Of a stretch of DNA of 64,000 nt, positions 18,201 through 24,533 are shown piece after piece. Origin of the DNA: F23-D06 sp045132055 (GTDB lineage Bacteria > Bacteroidota > Bacteroidia > Bacteroidales > WCHB1-69); the NCBI GenBank assembly GCA_045132055.1, contig JBGURP010000055.1, positions 62,001-126,000 on the forward strand, given 5' to 3'. Every line of letters starts with the position of its first letter. Position 1 is the first letter of the stretch. Made by a program: the position numbers and the translations under genes. The notes beneath the pieces are model-generated. The model made no database searches, was not told where the DNA came from, and worked only from the letters and a program-made list of their open reading frames with translations.

Positions 18201-18596
18201 GCCCAGCAAGAGGCCATCCGCAAGATGCTTGAGGATTACGATAATGCCTTGAAATCTGAAAATGGGGTAGGGGACAAGAGTTTGGAAGAGCTCATCAATG
18301 AGATGAAGAAGACAGAGAAAGAGTTGGTCAATCGGGTTCTCACCCAGCAGACTATCGACCGTCAGCAGTCCATTACCACGCGGTTGTTGAAAAGTGAACG
18401 TGCGGATTTGGAAAGAGAGAAAGAGGAGGAAAGAAAGGCCACCGAAGCCAAGCAAACCCCGCGTATCAATCCACCCAAGGATTGGAAATTCGACGAGGCC
18501 AAGACACAGCAGAACGAAATGTTGCGTTCTGTACCTGCCAACTTGAATTACTACTACAAAGAGAAAGCCAACAATTATTTTTATAACATCGAGTAA
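15234..18596 (+). CDS. DUF4175-family large membrane coiled-coil protein
   Basis: A 1120-residue protein with two or three N-terminal membrane spans (about 25-80 and 150-168) followed by a large beta-rich extracytoplasmic part (about 180-500). Next comes a very long Gln/Lys/Glu/Asn-rich coiled-coil region (about 500-780 and 880-1060) with frequent QQQL and EKLMEQ heptads. A short Cys/Lys/Gly segment near 920-935 (CKCKCKGKKSGNGSC) interrupts it and could bind a metal. This architecture matches DUF4175 proteins of Bacteroidota, whose function is unknown. It overlaps the LUD gene by 14 bp and is 12 bp from the next gene, so it belongs to the rpiB-mnmG operon. Confidence 0.8.
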   Translation: MNSSNQQILQDKIRQFVKKYYLNELYKGIVFFVLIVLSVFILYSLFEYFSYSNPTVRTILFYSFIALFVLNLIFYILIPVLKIAGLGKQLSKKEIANIIGKHFSEIDDKLLNLFELQNQMDAGDYKSYELLSAAIDSKIDSFKTYAFVQAVPVKKTKKFARWVIIPVAIFLLLFSIKSELFTESTKRIVHYTQVYEKPAPYSFEVLNSKLTAFQHDDFTVNVKVNGDEVPDEVYIKYNNRSFKCNKVSNTEYNYTFSNMQQNTDFQIVTDEVESSVYEITVLPKPVTLGFVMELHYPAYLHQPDDIVKNVSNITVPEGTRITWKFYTKNSENLIFIVNGNEKVYSSEEDNYVINLLAKNSFTYSIFNKNRYFTGKDTLTDEINVIKDMYPEIFVISQQDSLYQERLYFKGNIKDDYGFSGLQFVYNRYNADGQKIESDKKVNIAIKSDATIQDFYYYFDAATFDLKPGEKIDYYFQVFDNDGVNGHKSSKSQSNTYRVKTLEEIEKELNKSEQKTKSDYSDLIDQSAQLMKDIDKLQAQLMQQKDLSWQDKKKLEKLMEQYQQLQDKLNELQQNEQNKQNLENQYKNLDEDIIKKQQELQKRMDQVLSDEMKQMMQKLQNMMNNANKDQVQKEMQKLKSNTEDINKTLDQQLQLYKQLEVEKKLNEAVKGLRDLSDELRKNADKTNDKNTNKQYLQNKQQQIQEKYNQLKKDIQEMKQLNSELEDPTKFQNTEQLQQDAQQQLNQSQSNLEKNNRAKSAQNQKQAADDMEKMANQMEQDFNQSELEEITEDIEALRQILDNLVLISFDQEDVLNRTKKTGGRSAVVSDIMTKQFKVKNNMRLIEDSLSALARRQMEVKPFIQTEVTKIQDYLSTTQTYLQDRNMAQAAKDQQFVLTSMNNLALMLKESMKAMKKKQSECKCKCKGKKSGNGSCNNPGGKGKSKKTSARELQQQLNRQMQALQKSMQQQSKQGMSSQQQQQMSEQFAKMAAQQEAIRKMLEDYDNALKSENGVGDKSLEELINEMKKTEKELVNRVLTQQTIDRQQSITTRLLKSERADLEREKEEERKATEAKQTPRINPPKDWKFDEAKTQQNEMLRSVPANLNYYYKEKANNYFYNIE

Positions 18597-18607
18597 ATAT
18601 CACCATT

Positions 18608-19030
18608 ATGATCACAATATCACATCAGAATTTGGACCGGGCAAACCTGTACACCACCGTGCTGCAAAGTGTGGAGGATGTATGTGACGAATACCAGTTG
18701 AGCAAAGAATTCGGTATCATTTCCACCGCTTGTCAAGAGGTGGTGGATTACCTTACGGAGCATCACCCGTCGTTTACGACCGACATGGAAATCTTTATTG
18801 ACAATACCTCTTTATCGTACAACTTCTATTGTGCCGAGTCTCTTTTCGGCGAGCTTTTGTCGCAATATGAGGATGAGAACATATTGAAGGATTTATCCGA
18901 CAAGATAGAGGTTTCTTCCGATAATAAGCAAGTTAGCCTCACTTTCCACGTGAAAACCCATATACCGATTGCTACTCCGCAGAGTGCCATGCAGACCCAA
19001 TATCAGGAGATGTTGCATCGCAACTTTTAA
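18608..19030 (+). CDS. Small conserved-looking cytosolic protein, unknown
   Basis: 140 residues with no signal peptide or membrane segment. Alternating helices and strands (TTVLQSVEDVCDEYQLS, ACQEVVDYLTEHH, DMEIFIDNTSLSYNFYC, KQVSLTFHVK) give a weak impression of a truncated histidine-kinase-type ATPase fold (anti-sigma-factor kinase-like). No N- or G-box is convincing, so I leave the function open. It is in an operon between the DUF4175 gene (12 bp upstream) and ybeY (5 bp downstream). Confidence 0.65.
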   Translation: MITISHQNLDRANLYTTVLQSVEDVCDEYQLSKEFGIISTACQEVVDYLTEHHPSFTTDMEIFIDNTSLSYNFYCAESLFGELLSQYEDENILKDLSDKIEVSSDNKQVSLTFHVKTHIPIATPQSAMQTQYQEMLHRNF

Positions 19031-19035
19031 TCGTC

Positions 19036-19470
19036 ATGATACAGTTTACCTATCAAAAACAGATGCCGTTTTCCTTTGCCCTTTTGCACAAGCAATGGCT
19101 AAAGGAGATTATCCGTAGGGAGCATCGTATTCCTGGCGACATCATCTATTTTTTCTGTGACGATGAATATCTCCATACACAGAATGTCCAGTTTTTGCAA
19201 CACGACACACTGACTGACATCATCACGTTTGACGAAGGGGTAGGGGATATGGTGCAAGGAAACATTATGATCAGTTATGACCGGGTGAAAGACAATGCAC
19301 GTACTTTTCAGGTTTCAGAACAGGAGGAGTTGCTGCGCGTAGTGGCCCATGGGGTGTTACACTTGTGCGGGTACAAGGACAAAACAGAAGAGGAGGCCAA
19401 GCAGATGAGACAGAAAGAGGCGGAGGCTCTCTCTCTGTTTTCTGAAATGTTAAACCATAACAATCAATAA
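19036..19470 (+). CDS. ybeY: rRNA maturation endonuclease YbeY
   Basis: Metal-dependent endoribonuclease acting in 16S rRNA 3'-end maturation and ribosome quality control. The 144-residue product has DTLTDIITFD (about 57-66) and the metal motif HGVLHLCGY (His105, His109). The third ligand, usually His in GYDH, is not there: the sequence reads GYKDKT, with Asp115 at the position. The rest of the protein is normal in length. In operon 5 bp after the preceding gene and upstream of mnmG, both being RNA-maturation functions. Confidence 0.9.
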   Translation: MIQFTYQKQMPFSFALLHKQWLKEIIRREHRIPGDIIYFFCDDEYLHTQNVQFLQHDTLTDIITFDEGVGDMVQGNIMISYDRVKDNARTFQVSEQEELLRVVAHGVLHLCGYKDKTEEEAKQMRQKEAEALSLFSEMLNHNNQ

Positions 19471-19481
19471 ATTACAATCAC

Positions 19482-19495
19482 TTTTCACGTGAAAA
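19482..19495. repeat. Perfect 14-bp palindrome at the mnmG start
   Basis: TTTTCACGTGAAAA in the 24-bp ybeY-mnmG gap, its last base being the first base of the chosen ATG. Whether a regulator binds it is unknown. Confidence 0.4.
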
Positions 19496-21375
19496 TGCAG
19501 TTTGATTATGACATCATAGTGGTAGGTGCTGGCCATGCCGGATGTGAGGCAGCGGTAGCAGCAGCCAACTTAGGTAGCCGCACACTACTCATCACCATGA
19601 ACCTCGCGCTCGTGGCACAGATGTCTTGCAACCCTGCCATGGGGGGTATAGCAAAAGGTCAAATTGTTCGTGAAATTGATGCTCTCGGTGGTATGTCCGG
19701 AATTGTCACCGACCACACCATGATCCAGTTCCGGATGCTGAACCTTTCCAAGGGACCCGCTATGTGGAGTCCGCGCGCGCAATGCGATAAAACCGCTTTT
19801 TCTTTATATTGGCGTCAGGTGCTCGAAAGCACCCCTAACCTGATGCTCCGTCAGGACACAGTCACAAAGTTGCTGTTTCAAAAAGACTGTGTGGTTGGTG
19901 TAGAGACCCAACTCGCCAAACGTATCACCGCCAAGAAAGTGATTCTCACCAACGGCACTTTTCTGAATGGCCGCATCCATGTAGGGGAAGTCAATTTCAC
20001 TGGTGGCAGAATGGGGGAGAGTGCCTCTTTCTTGCTTTCCGACCAACTCAAAAAACGTGGCATCCGGACAGAAAAACTCAAAACCGGAACCCCCGTTCGC
20101 ATAGATGGTCGCACCATCGACTTTTCCAAAATGGAAGAACAACGCGGTGATGAAACCCCGACAAACTTCTCTTTTACCAATACTGCGAAGTTAAAGAATC
20201 AGAAGAGTTGCTGGATAGTTTATACCAACAAGGTGGTCCACGATATTCTGCAAAAAGGATTTGAGAAATCACCTATGTTCCAGGGCAGGATACAAGGCGT
20301 TGGACCACGTTATTGTCCCTCCATCGAAGACAAGCTGGTCCGTTTTGCAGACCGCGAGCGACATCAACTCTTCCTGGAGCCTGAAGGCAGAAATACTATC
20401 GAGTATTATTTGAATGGGTTCTCTTCTTCTTTACCTGAAGAAATACAAGTAGAGGCTTTGCATAAAATTCCAGGTTTGGAGAAAGCAGAAATTTTCCGCC
20501 CGGGTTATGCCATCGAGTACGACTACTTTGATCCCACCCAATTGCATTACACCCTCGAGTCAAAATGTGTGCCCAACCTTTACCTAGCCGGTCAGGTGAA
20601 CGGTACCACAGGTTATGAAGAGGCCGCATGTCAGGGTCTGATGGCGGGTATCAACGCCCATCTTTCTATACAAAACACTGAACCACTGATACTTACTCGT
20701 TCACAAGCCTATATCGGCGTGCTTATTGACGATTTGGTTACTAAGGGTGTAAGAGACCCCTATCGCATGTTTACCTCCCGTGCGGAATACCGTATTTTGT
20801 TGCGCCAAGATAATGCAGATCAGCGACTTACACCTATTGGCCACCAGATAGGATTGGTGTCAGATGCACGTTACCGCAAGTACCAAAAAAAATATCGCCT
20901 CCAGAATCAAATTTCTGAATACCTGCGCGGCCATCTGACCGAATATTCTAAAATAAACGCGATGTTAGAGGCGAAAAATTCCTCTTTATTGACCCAAAAT
21001 ATCAGATACTCACAGCTTTTGCTCCGTCCGGAGATCACAATTGAGGACATCATCGAAAACGATCAAAATTTTGCAAATTTCTTGATTAGCCTCAAAGTAA
21101 CACCTGAAAACATCAAAAATGCCGAGACCTCCATCAAGTATGAGAGCTATATCCAGAAGGAGGAGGAGTTTGTGCAGAAAATGTCCAATTTGGAAAATAT
21201 CAAGATTTCCCCCGACTTCGATTACCAGAGTTTGGTCTGTGTAGCCAAGGAAGCCCGCGAGAAATTGTCGCAGGTGAAACCAGTCAATTTGGGACAAGCC
21301 TCCCGTATCAGCGGTGTGAACCCGGCGGATATCACCGCGTTGATGATTTATTTGCAACAAAAGGGGGAGAAGTAG
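19495..21375 (+). CDS. mnmG: tRNA uridine-34 carboxymethylaminomethyl enzyme MnmG (GidA)
   Basis: FAD enzyme that, with the GTPase MnmE, builds the cmnm5 group on wobble U34 of several tRNAs. The 626-residue product has the FAD dinucleotide motif VVGAGHAGCEAA (about 9-20) and the family signatures CNPAMGGIAKGQIVREIDALGG and GTFLNGRIHVGE. It also has EAACQGLMAGINAH and the C-terminal helical tRNA-binding domain ending SRISGVNPADITALMIYLQ. I use ATG 19495 rather than the in-frame GTG at 19489, because ATG falls at the usual N-terminus. The stop codon TAG overlaps the 3' end of a convergent tRNA-Arg gene. Confidence 0.95.
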   Translation: MQFDYDIIVVGAGHAGCEAAVAAANLGSRTLLITMNLALVAQMSCNPAMGGIAKGQIVREIDALGGMSGIVTDHTMIQFRMLNLSKGPAMWSPRAQCDKTAFSLYWRQVLESTPNLMLRQDTVTKLLFQKDCVVGVETQLAKRITAKKVILTNGTFLNGRIHVGEVNFTGGRMGESASFLLSDQLKKRGIRTEKLKTGTPVRIDGRTIDFSKMEEQRGDETPTNFSFTNTAKLKNQKSCWIVYTNKVVHDILQKGFEKSPMFQGRIQGVGPRYCPSIEDKLVRFADRERHQLFLEPEGRNTIEYYLNGFSSSLPEEIQVEALHKIPGLEKAEIFRPGYAIEYDYFDPTQLHYTLESKCVPNLYLAGQVNGTTGYEEAACQGLMAGINAHLSIQNTEPLILTRSQAYIGVLIDDLVTKGVRDPYRMFTSRAEYRILLRQDNADQRLTPIGHQIGLVSDARYRKYQKKYRLQNQISEYLRGHLTEYSKINAMLEAKNSSLLTQNIRYSQLLLRPEITIEDIIENDQNFANFLISLKVTPENIKNAETSIKYESYIQKEEEFVQKMSNLENIKISPDFDYQSLVCVAKEAREKLSQVKPVNLGQASRISGVNPADITALMIYLQQKGEK

Positions 21376-21444
21376 TCCCGCCGGGAATCGAACCCGAATC
21401 TAAAGTTTAGGAAACTTTCGTTCTATCCATTGAACTACAGAACC
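21373..21444 (-). tRNA. tRNA-Arg (anticodon CCU)
   Basis: A 72-nt cloverleaf on the minus strand. Acceptor GGTTCTG pairs with CGGGACT (with G-U pairs), the anticodon stem AAAGT/ACTTT encloses loop TTCCTAA (anticodon CCT, reads AGG), and the T-arm is TCGGG-TTCGATT-CCCGG. CCA is not encoded. The last three bases overlap the mnmG stop codon on the other strand. Confidence 0.93.
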
Positions 21445-21505
21445 AAAGCGCAAAAATACACTTTTTTTCATTTTGCCCTGCTTCTCCGGATCACGCTCCC
21501 AGTAA

Positions 21506-22267
21506 TCAATTGAAATACTTTGAGAACGATTTGTAGAAGGAACGTGTGACTTTGAATACCACATTGTTGATGGTGACATTCTTCTTGTCGATACGATTCA
21601 CCTTGTTGGCGTTAATCACAGTGGATCTGTTGATTTTCAAAAAGTTATTGCCCGGCAACTGCTTGAAGAAATTCTTCAGATTCTTTTTGTCATATACCAC
21701 TGTACCGTTTTCTTTCATCACTCTCATCTCGTTGCCAACGCTTTGGGCGTACAGAATCTCATCGCAGAAGACTCGGCAATACCCGTTTTTCTTGTCTCTG
21801 ATGAAAATGAAGTCCTTATTGGTTTGAAAGGATACTTCAGGTTGGTTGTATTGAATGCTGTTCTCCGAAGCCATTGCTTGGTTTTCCGGTGCAGAAAACA
21901 GGTAACCGTAAAAATTCAGGATTTTTCCCATCACATTTTGTACATTGTTCTTTTCGATGGGTGTGAAAATGAAATCTGAAAACCCAAGTTCCAGACAATC
22001 TTTCAATTTCTTGTATCCGTTGATGGACCCGACTCCCACCACGAAGGGAGGTTTTTGCACGATTTTCAGGATTTCGTACATTTCCAGATCCAGAAACAAA
22101 ATCGGCGGACGATTCTGATTCAGATACTCCAAAGCTTCACTGCAATTGTGGAGAACTCTGTCCACACTGAACGAGTAAAACTCTGATAAAATGGTTTGCA
22201 GCTGTGACAGTTCTTCTTCTTTTAAAATAAACAAGGAACATTTGATAGGCATTTTAGGCATGGTCAT
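21506..22267 (-). CDS. LytTR-type response regulator-like transcription factor
   Basis: A 253-residue cytosolic protein. The N-terminal half (about 8-125) resembles a receiver domain with a probable phospho-acceptor aspartate in ILFLDLEMYE (about 58), but the other acidic and lysine positions are weak, so phosphorylation is uncertain. The C-terminal 100 residues are a LytTR DNA-binding domain (FIFIRDKKNGYCRVFCDEIL, then NFLKINRSTVINANKVNRID). No histidine kinase gene lies beside it. A -7 box at 22301 drives it alone. Targets are unknown. Confidence 0.85.
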   Translation of the reverse strand: MTMPKMPIKCSLFILKEEELSQLQTILSEFYSFSVDRVLHNCSEALEYLNQNRPPILFLDLEMYEILKIVQKPPFVVGVGSINGYKKLKDCLELGFSDFIFTPIEKNNVQNVMGKILNFYGYLFSAPENQAMASENSIQYNQPEVSFQTNKDFIFIRDKKNGYCRVFCDEILYAQSVGNEMRVMKENGTVVYDKKNLKNFFKQLPGNNFLKINRSTVINANKVNRIDKKNVTINNVVFKVTRSFYKSFSKYFN

Positions 22268-22300
22268 AAGTTTAAATATCAGAATAAAAAAAGGTTAGTG

Positions 22301-22308
22301 CAAAAGTA
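22301..22308 (-). promoter_or_regulatory. -7 promoter box of the LytTR regulator gene
   Basis: Minus-strand TACTTTTG, 33 nt before the ATG. The rest of the 264-bp spacer up to the next gene is AT-rich with no other structure I can support. Confidence 0.55.
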
Positions 22309-22472
22309 CGATTATAAGCCCATGGTTTGGCAGAAAAAATGATGAACAATCACAAAAATTTGAAAAAATAGCAAAAAACATTAAAAAAGTGGCAAAATTT
22401 GCGTGGTTTTTGACAAATGACTTTAGGCGATAAAAAAGGAAGGCATCTATATGCAAGCAAAGAAAAAAACAG

Positions 22473-22480
22473 TATCTTTG
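22473..22480 (+). promoter_or_regulatory. -7 promoter box of the C1 peptidase gene
   Basis: TATCTTTG, 51 nt before the ATG. Confidence 0.55.
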
Positions 22481-22531
22481 CCGCCCTTGTTATAAGAATA
22501 TTGATTTTTTAATAATTAAAGCACAAAAACA

Positions 22532-23755
22532 ATGAAAAAACTCGGATTATTTTTATTAATGAGCGTTTTCTGCGCAAGTTTTGCCTTTGCACAGGAAAAT
22601 GAAGAGGCTAAAAAGGAAGAAGGTTATAAATTCACCGATCTTAAGGTGATTCCCGTTACCTCTGTGAAAGACCAACACCGTGCCGGTACTTGCTGGTGCT
22701 ATTCTGGTCTTGGTTTCATCGAGGCTGAATTGCTCCGCATGGGCAAGGGCGAGTATGACCTTTCCGAAATGTACATCGTGTCCAACACATATAACGACAG
22801 AGCTATGGCTGCTGTTCGTATGCACGGCGATGTTTCCTTCTCCCAAGGTGGTTCTTTCTATGATGTTCTTTACGGCATGAAGAAATTCGGTTTGGTTCCT
22901 GAAGCTGAAATGCGTCCAGGTGCCGCTTACGGTGACACGCTTTCCGATCACAGCGAGCTTTCCCTGCTGACCGACGCTATGGTAAAGGCCGTTGCTACGG
23001 GTGACCAGAAGAGTCTTCAAAAGAACGACAAAAATGAAGTGCTCTGGCAAAAAGCCGTCGCTGCTGTTCATGATGTTTATCTGGGCAAATGTCCTGAAAA
23101 ATTCACCTACAACGGCAAAGAATACACCCCGAAATCTTTCTATGAGTCATTGGATTTGAATCCGGACGACTACATTTCCATCACTTCCTACACGCATCAT
23201 CCTTTCTATGAGAAGTTTGTGTTGGAAATCCAAGACAACTGGCGTTGGGCTCAGTGCTACAATGTGCCGTTGGATGAAATGATGGACATCTTTGACTATG
23301 CTGTTGACCATGGCTATACAGTAGCTTGGGGTTCCGACGTGAGCGAACCGGGCTTCCGCATGGGCGTGAAGAAAGGTTTCTGCGTGCTTCCGGAAACGAA
23401 ACCTTCCGCTATGCAGGGCAGCGACATGGCTCATTGGACGGGCATGAGCGCCAAGGAAATCCAGGATGAGGCTGCCAAACACCCGACACCGCAACGCTGG
23501 GTGACCCAAGAGGAACGCCAAGTGGCTTTCGACAACTGGGAGACCACTGATGACCATGGCATGTTGATTTACGGCAAGGCCAAAGATCAGGACGGCAATG
23601 AGTACTACATAGTGAAGAACAGCTGGGGCGACTATGGCGACTATCACGGCATGTTCTATGCTTCCAAGGCTTTCGTGCGTTACAAAACCATGAACATTGT
23701 GGTGCACAAAGACGCCATTCCGAAGGATATCAAGAAAAAACTCGGCATCAAATAA
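22532..23755 (+). CDS. Secreted C1-family (bleomycin-hydrolase-like) cysteine peptidase
   Basis: A papain-fold aminopeptidase of the C1B/PepC group, exported by a signal peptide (about 1-20, ending FAFA-Q). The catalytic cysteine is in QHRAGTCWCYS (Cys54), with oxyanion Gln48. The catalytic histidine is in TDDHGMLIYG, and the asparagine in YYIVKNSWGDYG. Length (407 residues) fits secreted Bacteroidota members of the group, which degrade peptides outside the cytoplasm, unlike cytosolic PepC. It has its own promoter and a rho-independent terminator at 23781. Confidence 0.92.
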   Translation: MKKLGLFLLMSVFCASFAFAQENEEAKKEEGYKFTDLKVIPVTSVKDQHRAGTCWCYSGLGFIEAELLRMGKGEYDLSEMYIVSNTYNDRAMAAVRMHGDVSFSQGGSFYDVLYGMKKFGLVPEAEMRPGAAYGDTLSDHSELSLLTDAMVKAVATGDQKSLQKNDKNEVLWQKAVAAVHDVYLGKCPEKFTYNGKEYTPKSFYESLDLNPDDYISITSYTHHPFYEKFVLEIQDNWRWAQCYNVPLDEMMDIFDYAVDHGYTVAWGSDVSEPGFRMGVKKGFCVLPETKPSAMQGSDMAHWTGMSAKEIQDEAAKHPTPQRWVTQEERQVAFDNWETTDDHGMLIYGKAKDQDGNEYYIVKNSWGDYGDYHGMFYASKAFVRYKTMNIVVHKDAIPKDIKKKLGIK

Positions 23756-23780
23756 TAAAGATTGTCGATTTAAACACAAA

Positions 23781-23817
23781 AAGGCGCCAGCTGAATATTC
23801 GGTTGGCGCTTTTTTTG
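23781..23817 (+). terminator. Terminator of the C1 peptidase gene
   Basis: Stem GCGCCA/TGGCGC (23784-23789 with 23804-23809) followed by a run of seven T. The next gene's -7 box begins at the end of the T run. Confidence 0.85.
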
Positions 23818-23825
23818 TATTTTTG
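23818..23825 (+). promoter_or_regulatory. -7 promoter box of a secreted-protein gene
   Basis: TATTTTTG, 32 nt before the ATG at 23858, immediately after the preceding terminator. Confidence 0.5.
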
Positions 23826-23857
23826 CATTTCAGTTTTTCCGTTACGGAAATTATGTA

Positions 23858-24406
23858 ATGAATATGAAGCATTTTACCCTCTCACTGATCATTCTTCTGT
23901 TTGCTGCCACCGCCTGGGGCCAAAGCGGAACACCGACAAAATCTTTTTCGTGGAAAGGAATTTCCGTTAACTATCCAGACAATTATACCATCACAAATAA
24001 AGGGTATGATCGCCAAAACAAATCACACTCTTTTATCTGCACGACCACCGATGATGGATATGTTTCATTGGTCACCATAGCTTTCTCTAAAAAACTAGCT
24101 AAAGATCTATCCACAAGCCTCTCGCGAAAAGCTTTTTTCAAAGATATTATACCTGCCATAGTCTCCGAATTAGAGTCGGGGGATAATTCGTTTAAGAGTC
24201 TGCATAACGGTGATATTAAGGAGTTTCCCATACCTTATCCCAATGTTTTCACGGATTACACCGCTTTAGTAGAAACTATTGATGTTCAAGGTAGAATTGT
24301 GGTCTTTATACAGAAAGAGTGTATTGTCACCTGCATTCTAACCACAGACGACTCTCAATATCTGCAGGAACTTGACGACATCGTTAAATCCATCATCGTG
24401 AAGTAG
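23858..24406 (+). CDS. Small secreted protein, unknown
   Basis: A 182-residue protein with a signal peptide (about 1-22, ending TAWG-Q). The mature part alternates strands and helices (SFSWKGISVNYPDNY, YVSLVTIAFSKKL, GRIVVFIQKECIVTCILTT, YLQELDDIVKSIIVK), giving a compact alpha/beta domain like those of lipoproteins that measure fatty or membrane stress, but no family is recognised. The second Met (23864) may be the real start. Monocistronic, followed by a hairpin at 24460. Confidence 0.65.
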   Translation: MNMKHFTLSLIILLFAATAWGQSGTPTKSFSWKGISVNYPDNYTITNKGYDRQNKSHSFICTTTDDGYVSLVTIAFSKKLAKDLSTSLSRKAFFKDIIPAIVSELESGDNSFKSLHNGDIKEFPIPYPNVFTDYTALVETIDVQGRIVVFIQKECIVTCILTTDDSQYLQELDDIVKSIIVK

Positions 24407-24459
24407 CGAATTCGGATTGAAACGATAAAAACAAAAAGAACAATTCTGAAGCAAAACTG

Positions 24460-24486
24460 GGCAACCGCATTGTTAGTGCGGTTACC
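24460..24486 (+). terminator. Probable terminator hairpin before ileS
   Basis: A 10-bp stem with one mismatch (GGCAACCGCA / TGCGGTTACC) and a 7-nt loop. The following bases are AT-rich but lack a long T run, so terminator strength is uncertain. Confidence 0.5.
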
Positions 24487-24497
24487 AGAAAAAATTG

Positions 24498-24505
24498 TAT
24501 TTTTG
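24498..24505 (+). promoter_or_regulatory. -7 promoter box of ileS
   Basis: TATTTTTG, 28 nt before the chosen ATG at 24534; the longer in-frame start at 24495 would lie at or before the transcription start. Confidence 0.6.
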
Positions 24506-24533
24506 CAAGTTTTTTGGAAAAATCTATTTATTG

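Noticed and set aside
22309..22472. Riboswitch or regulatory RNA in the spacer before the C1 peptidase gene
   Set aside because: AT-rich sequence with no stable stem or known riboswitch motif visible.
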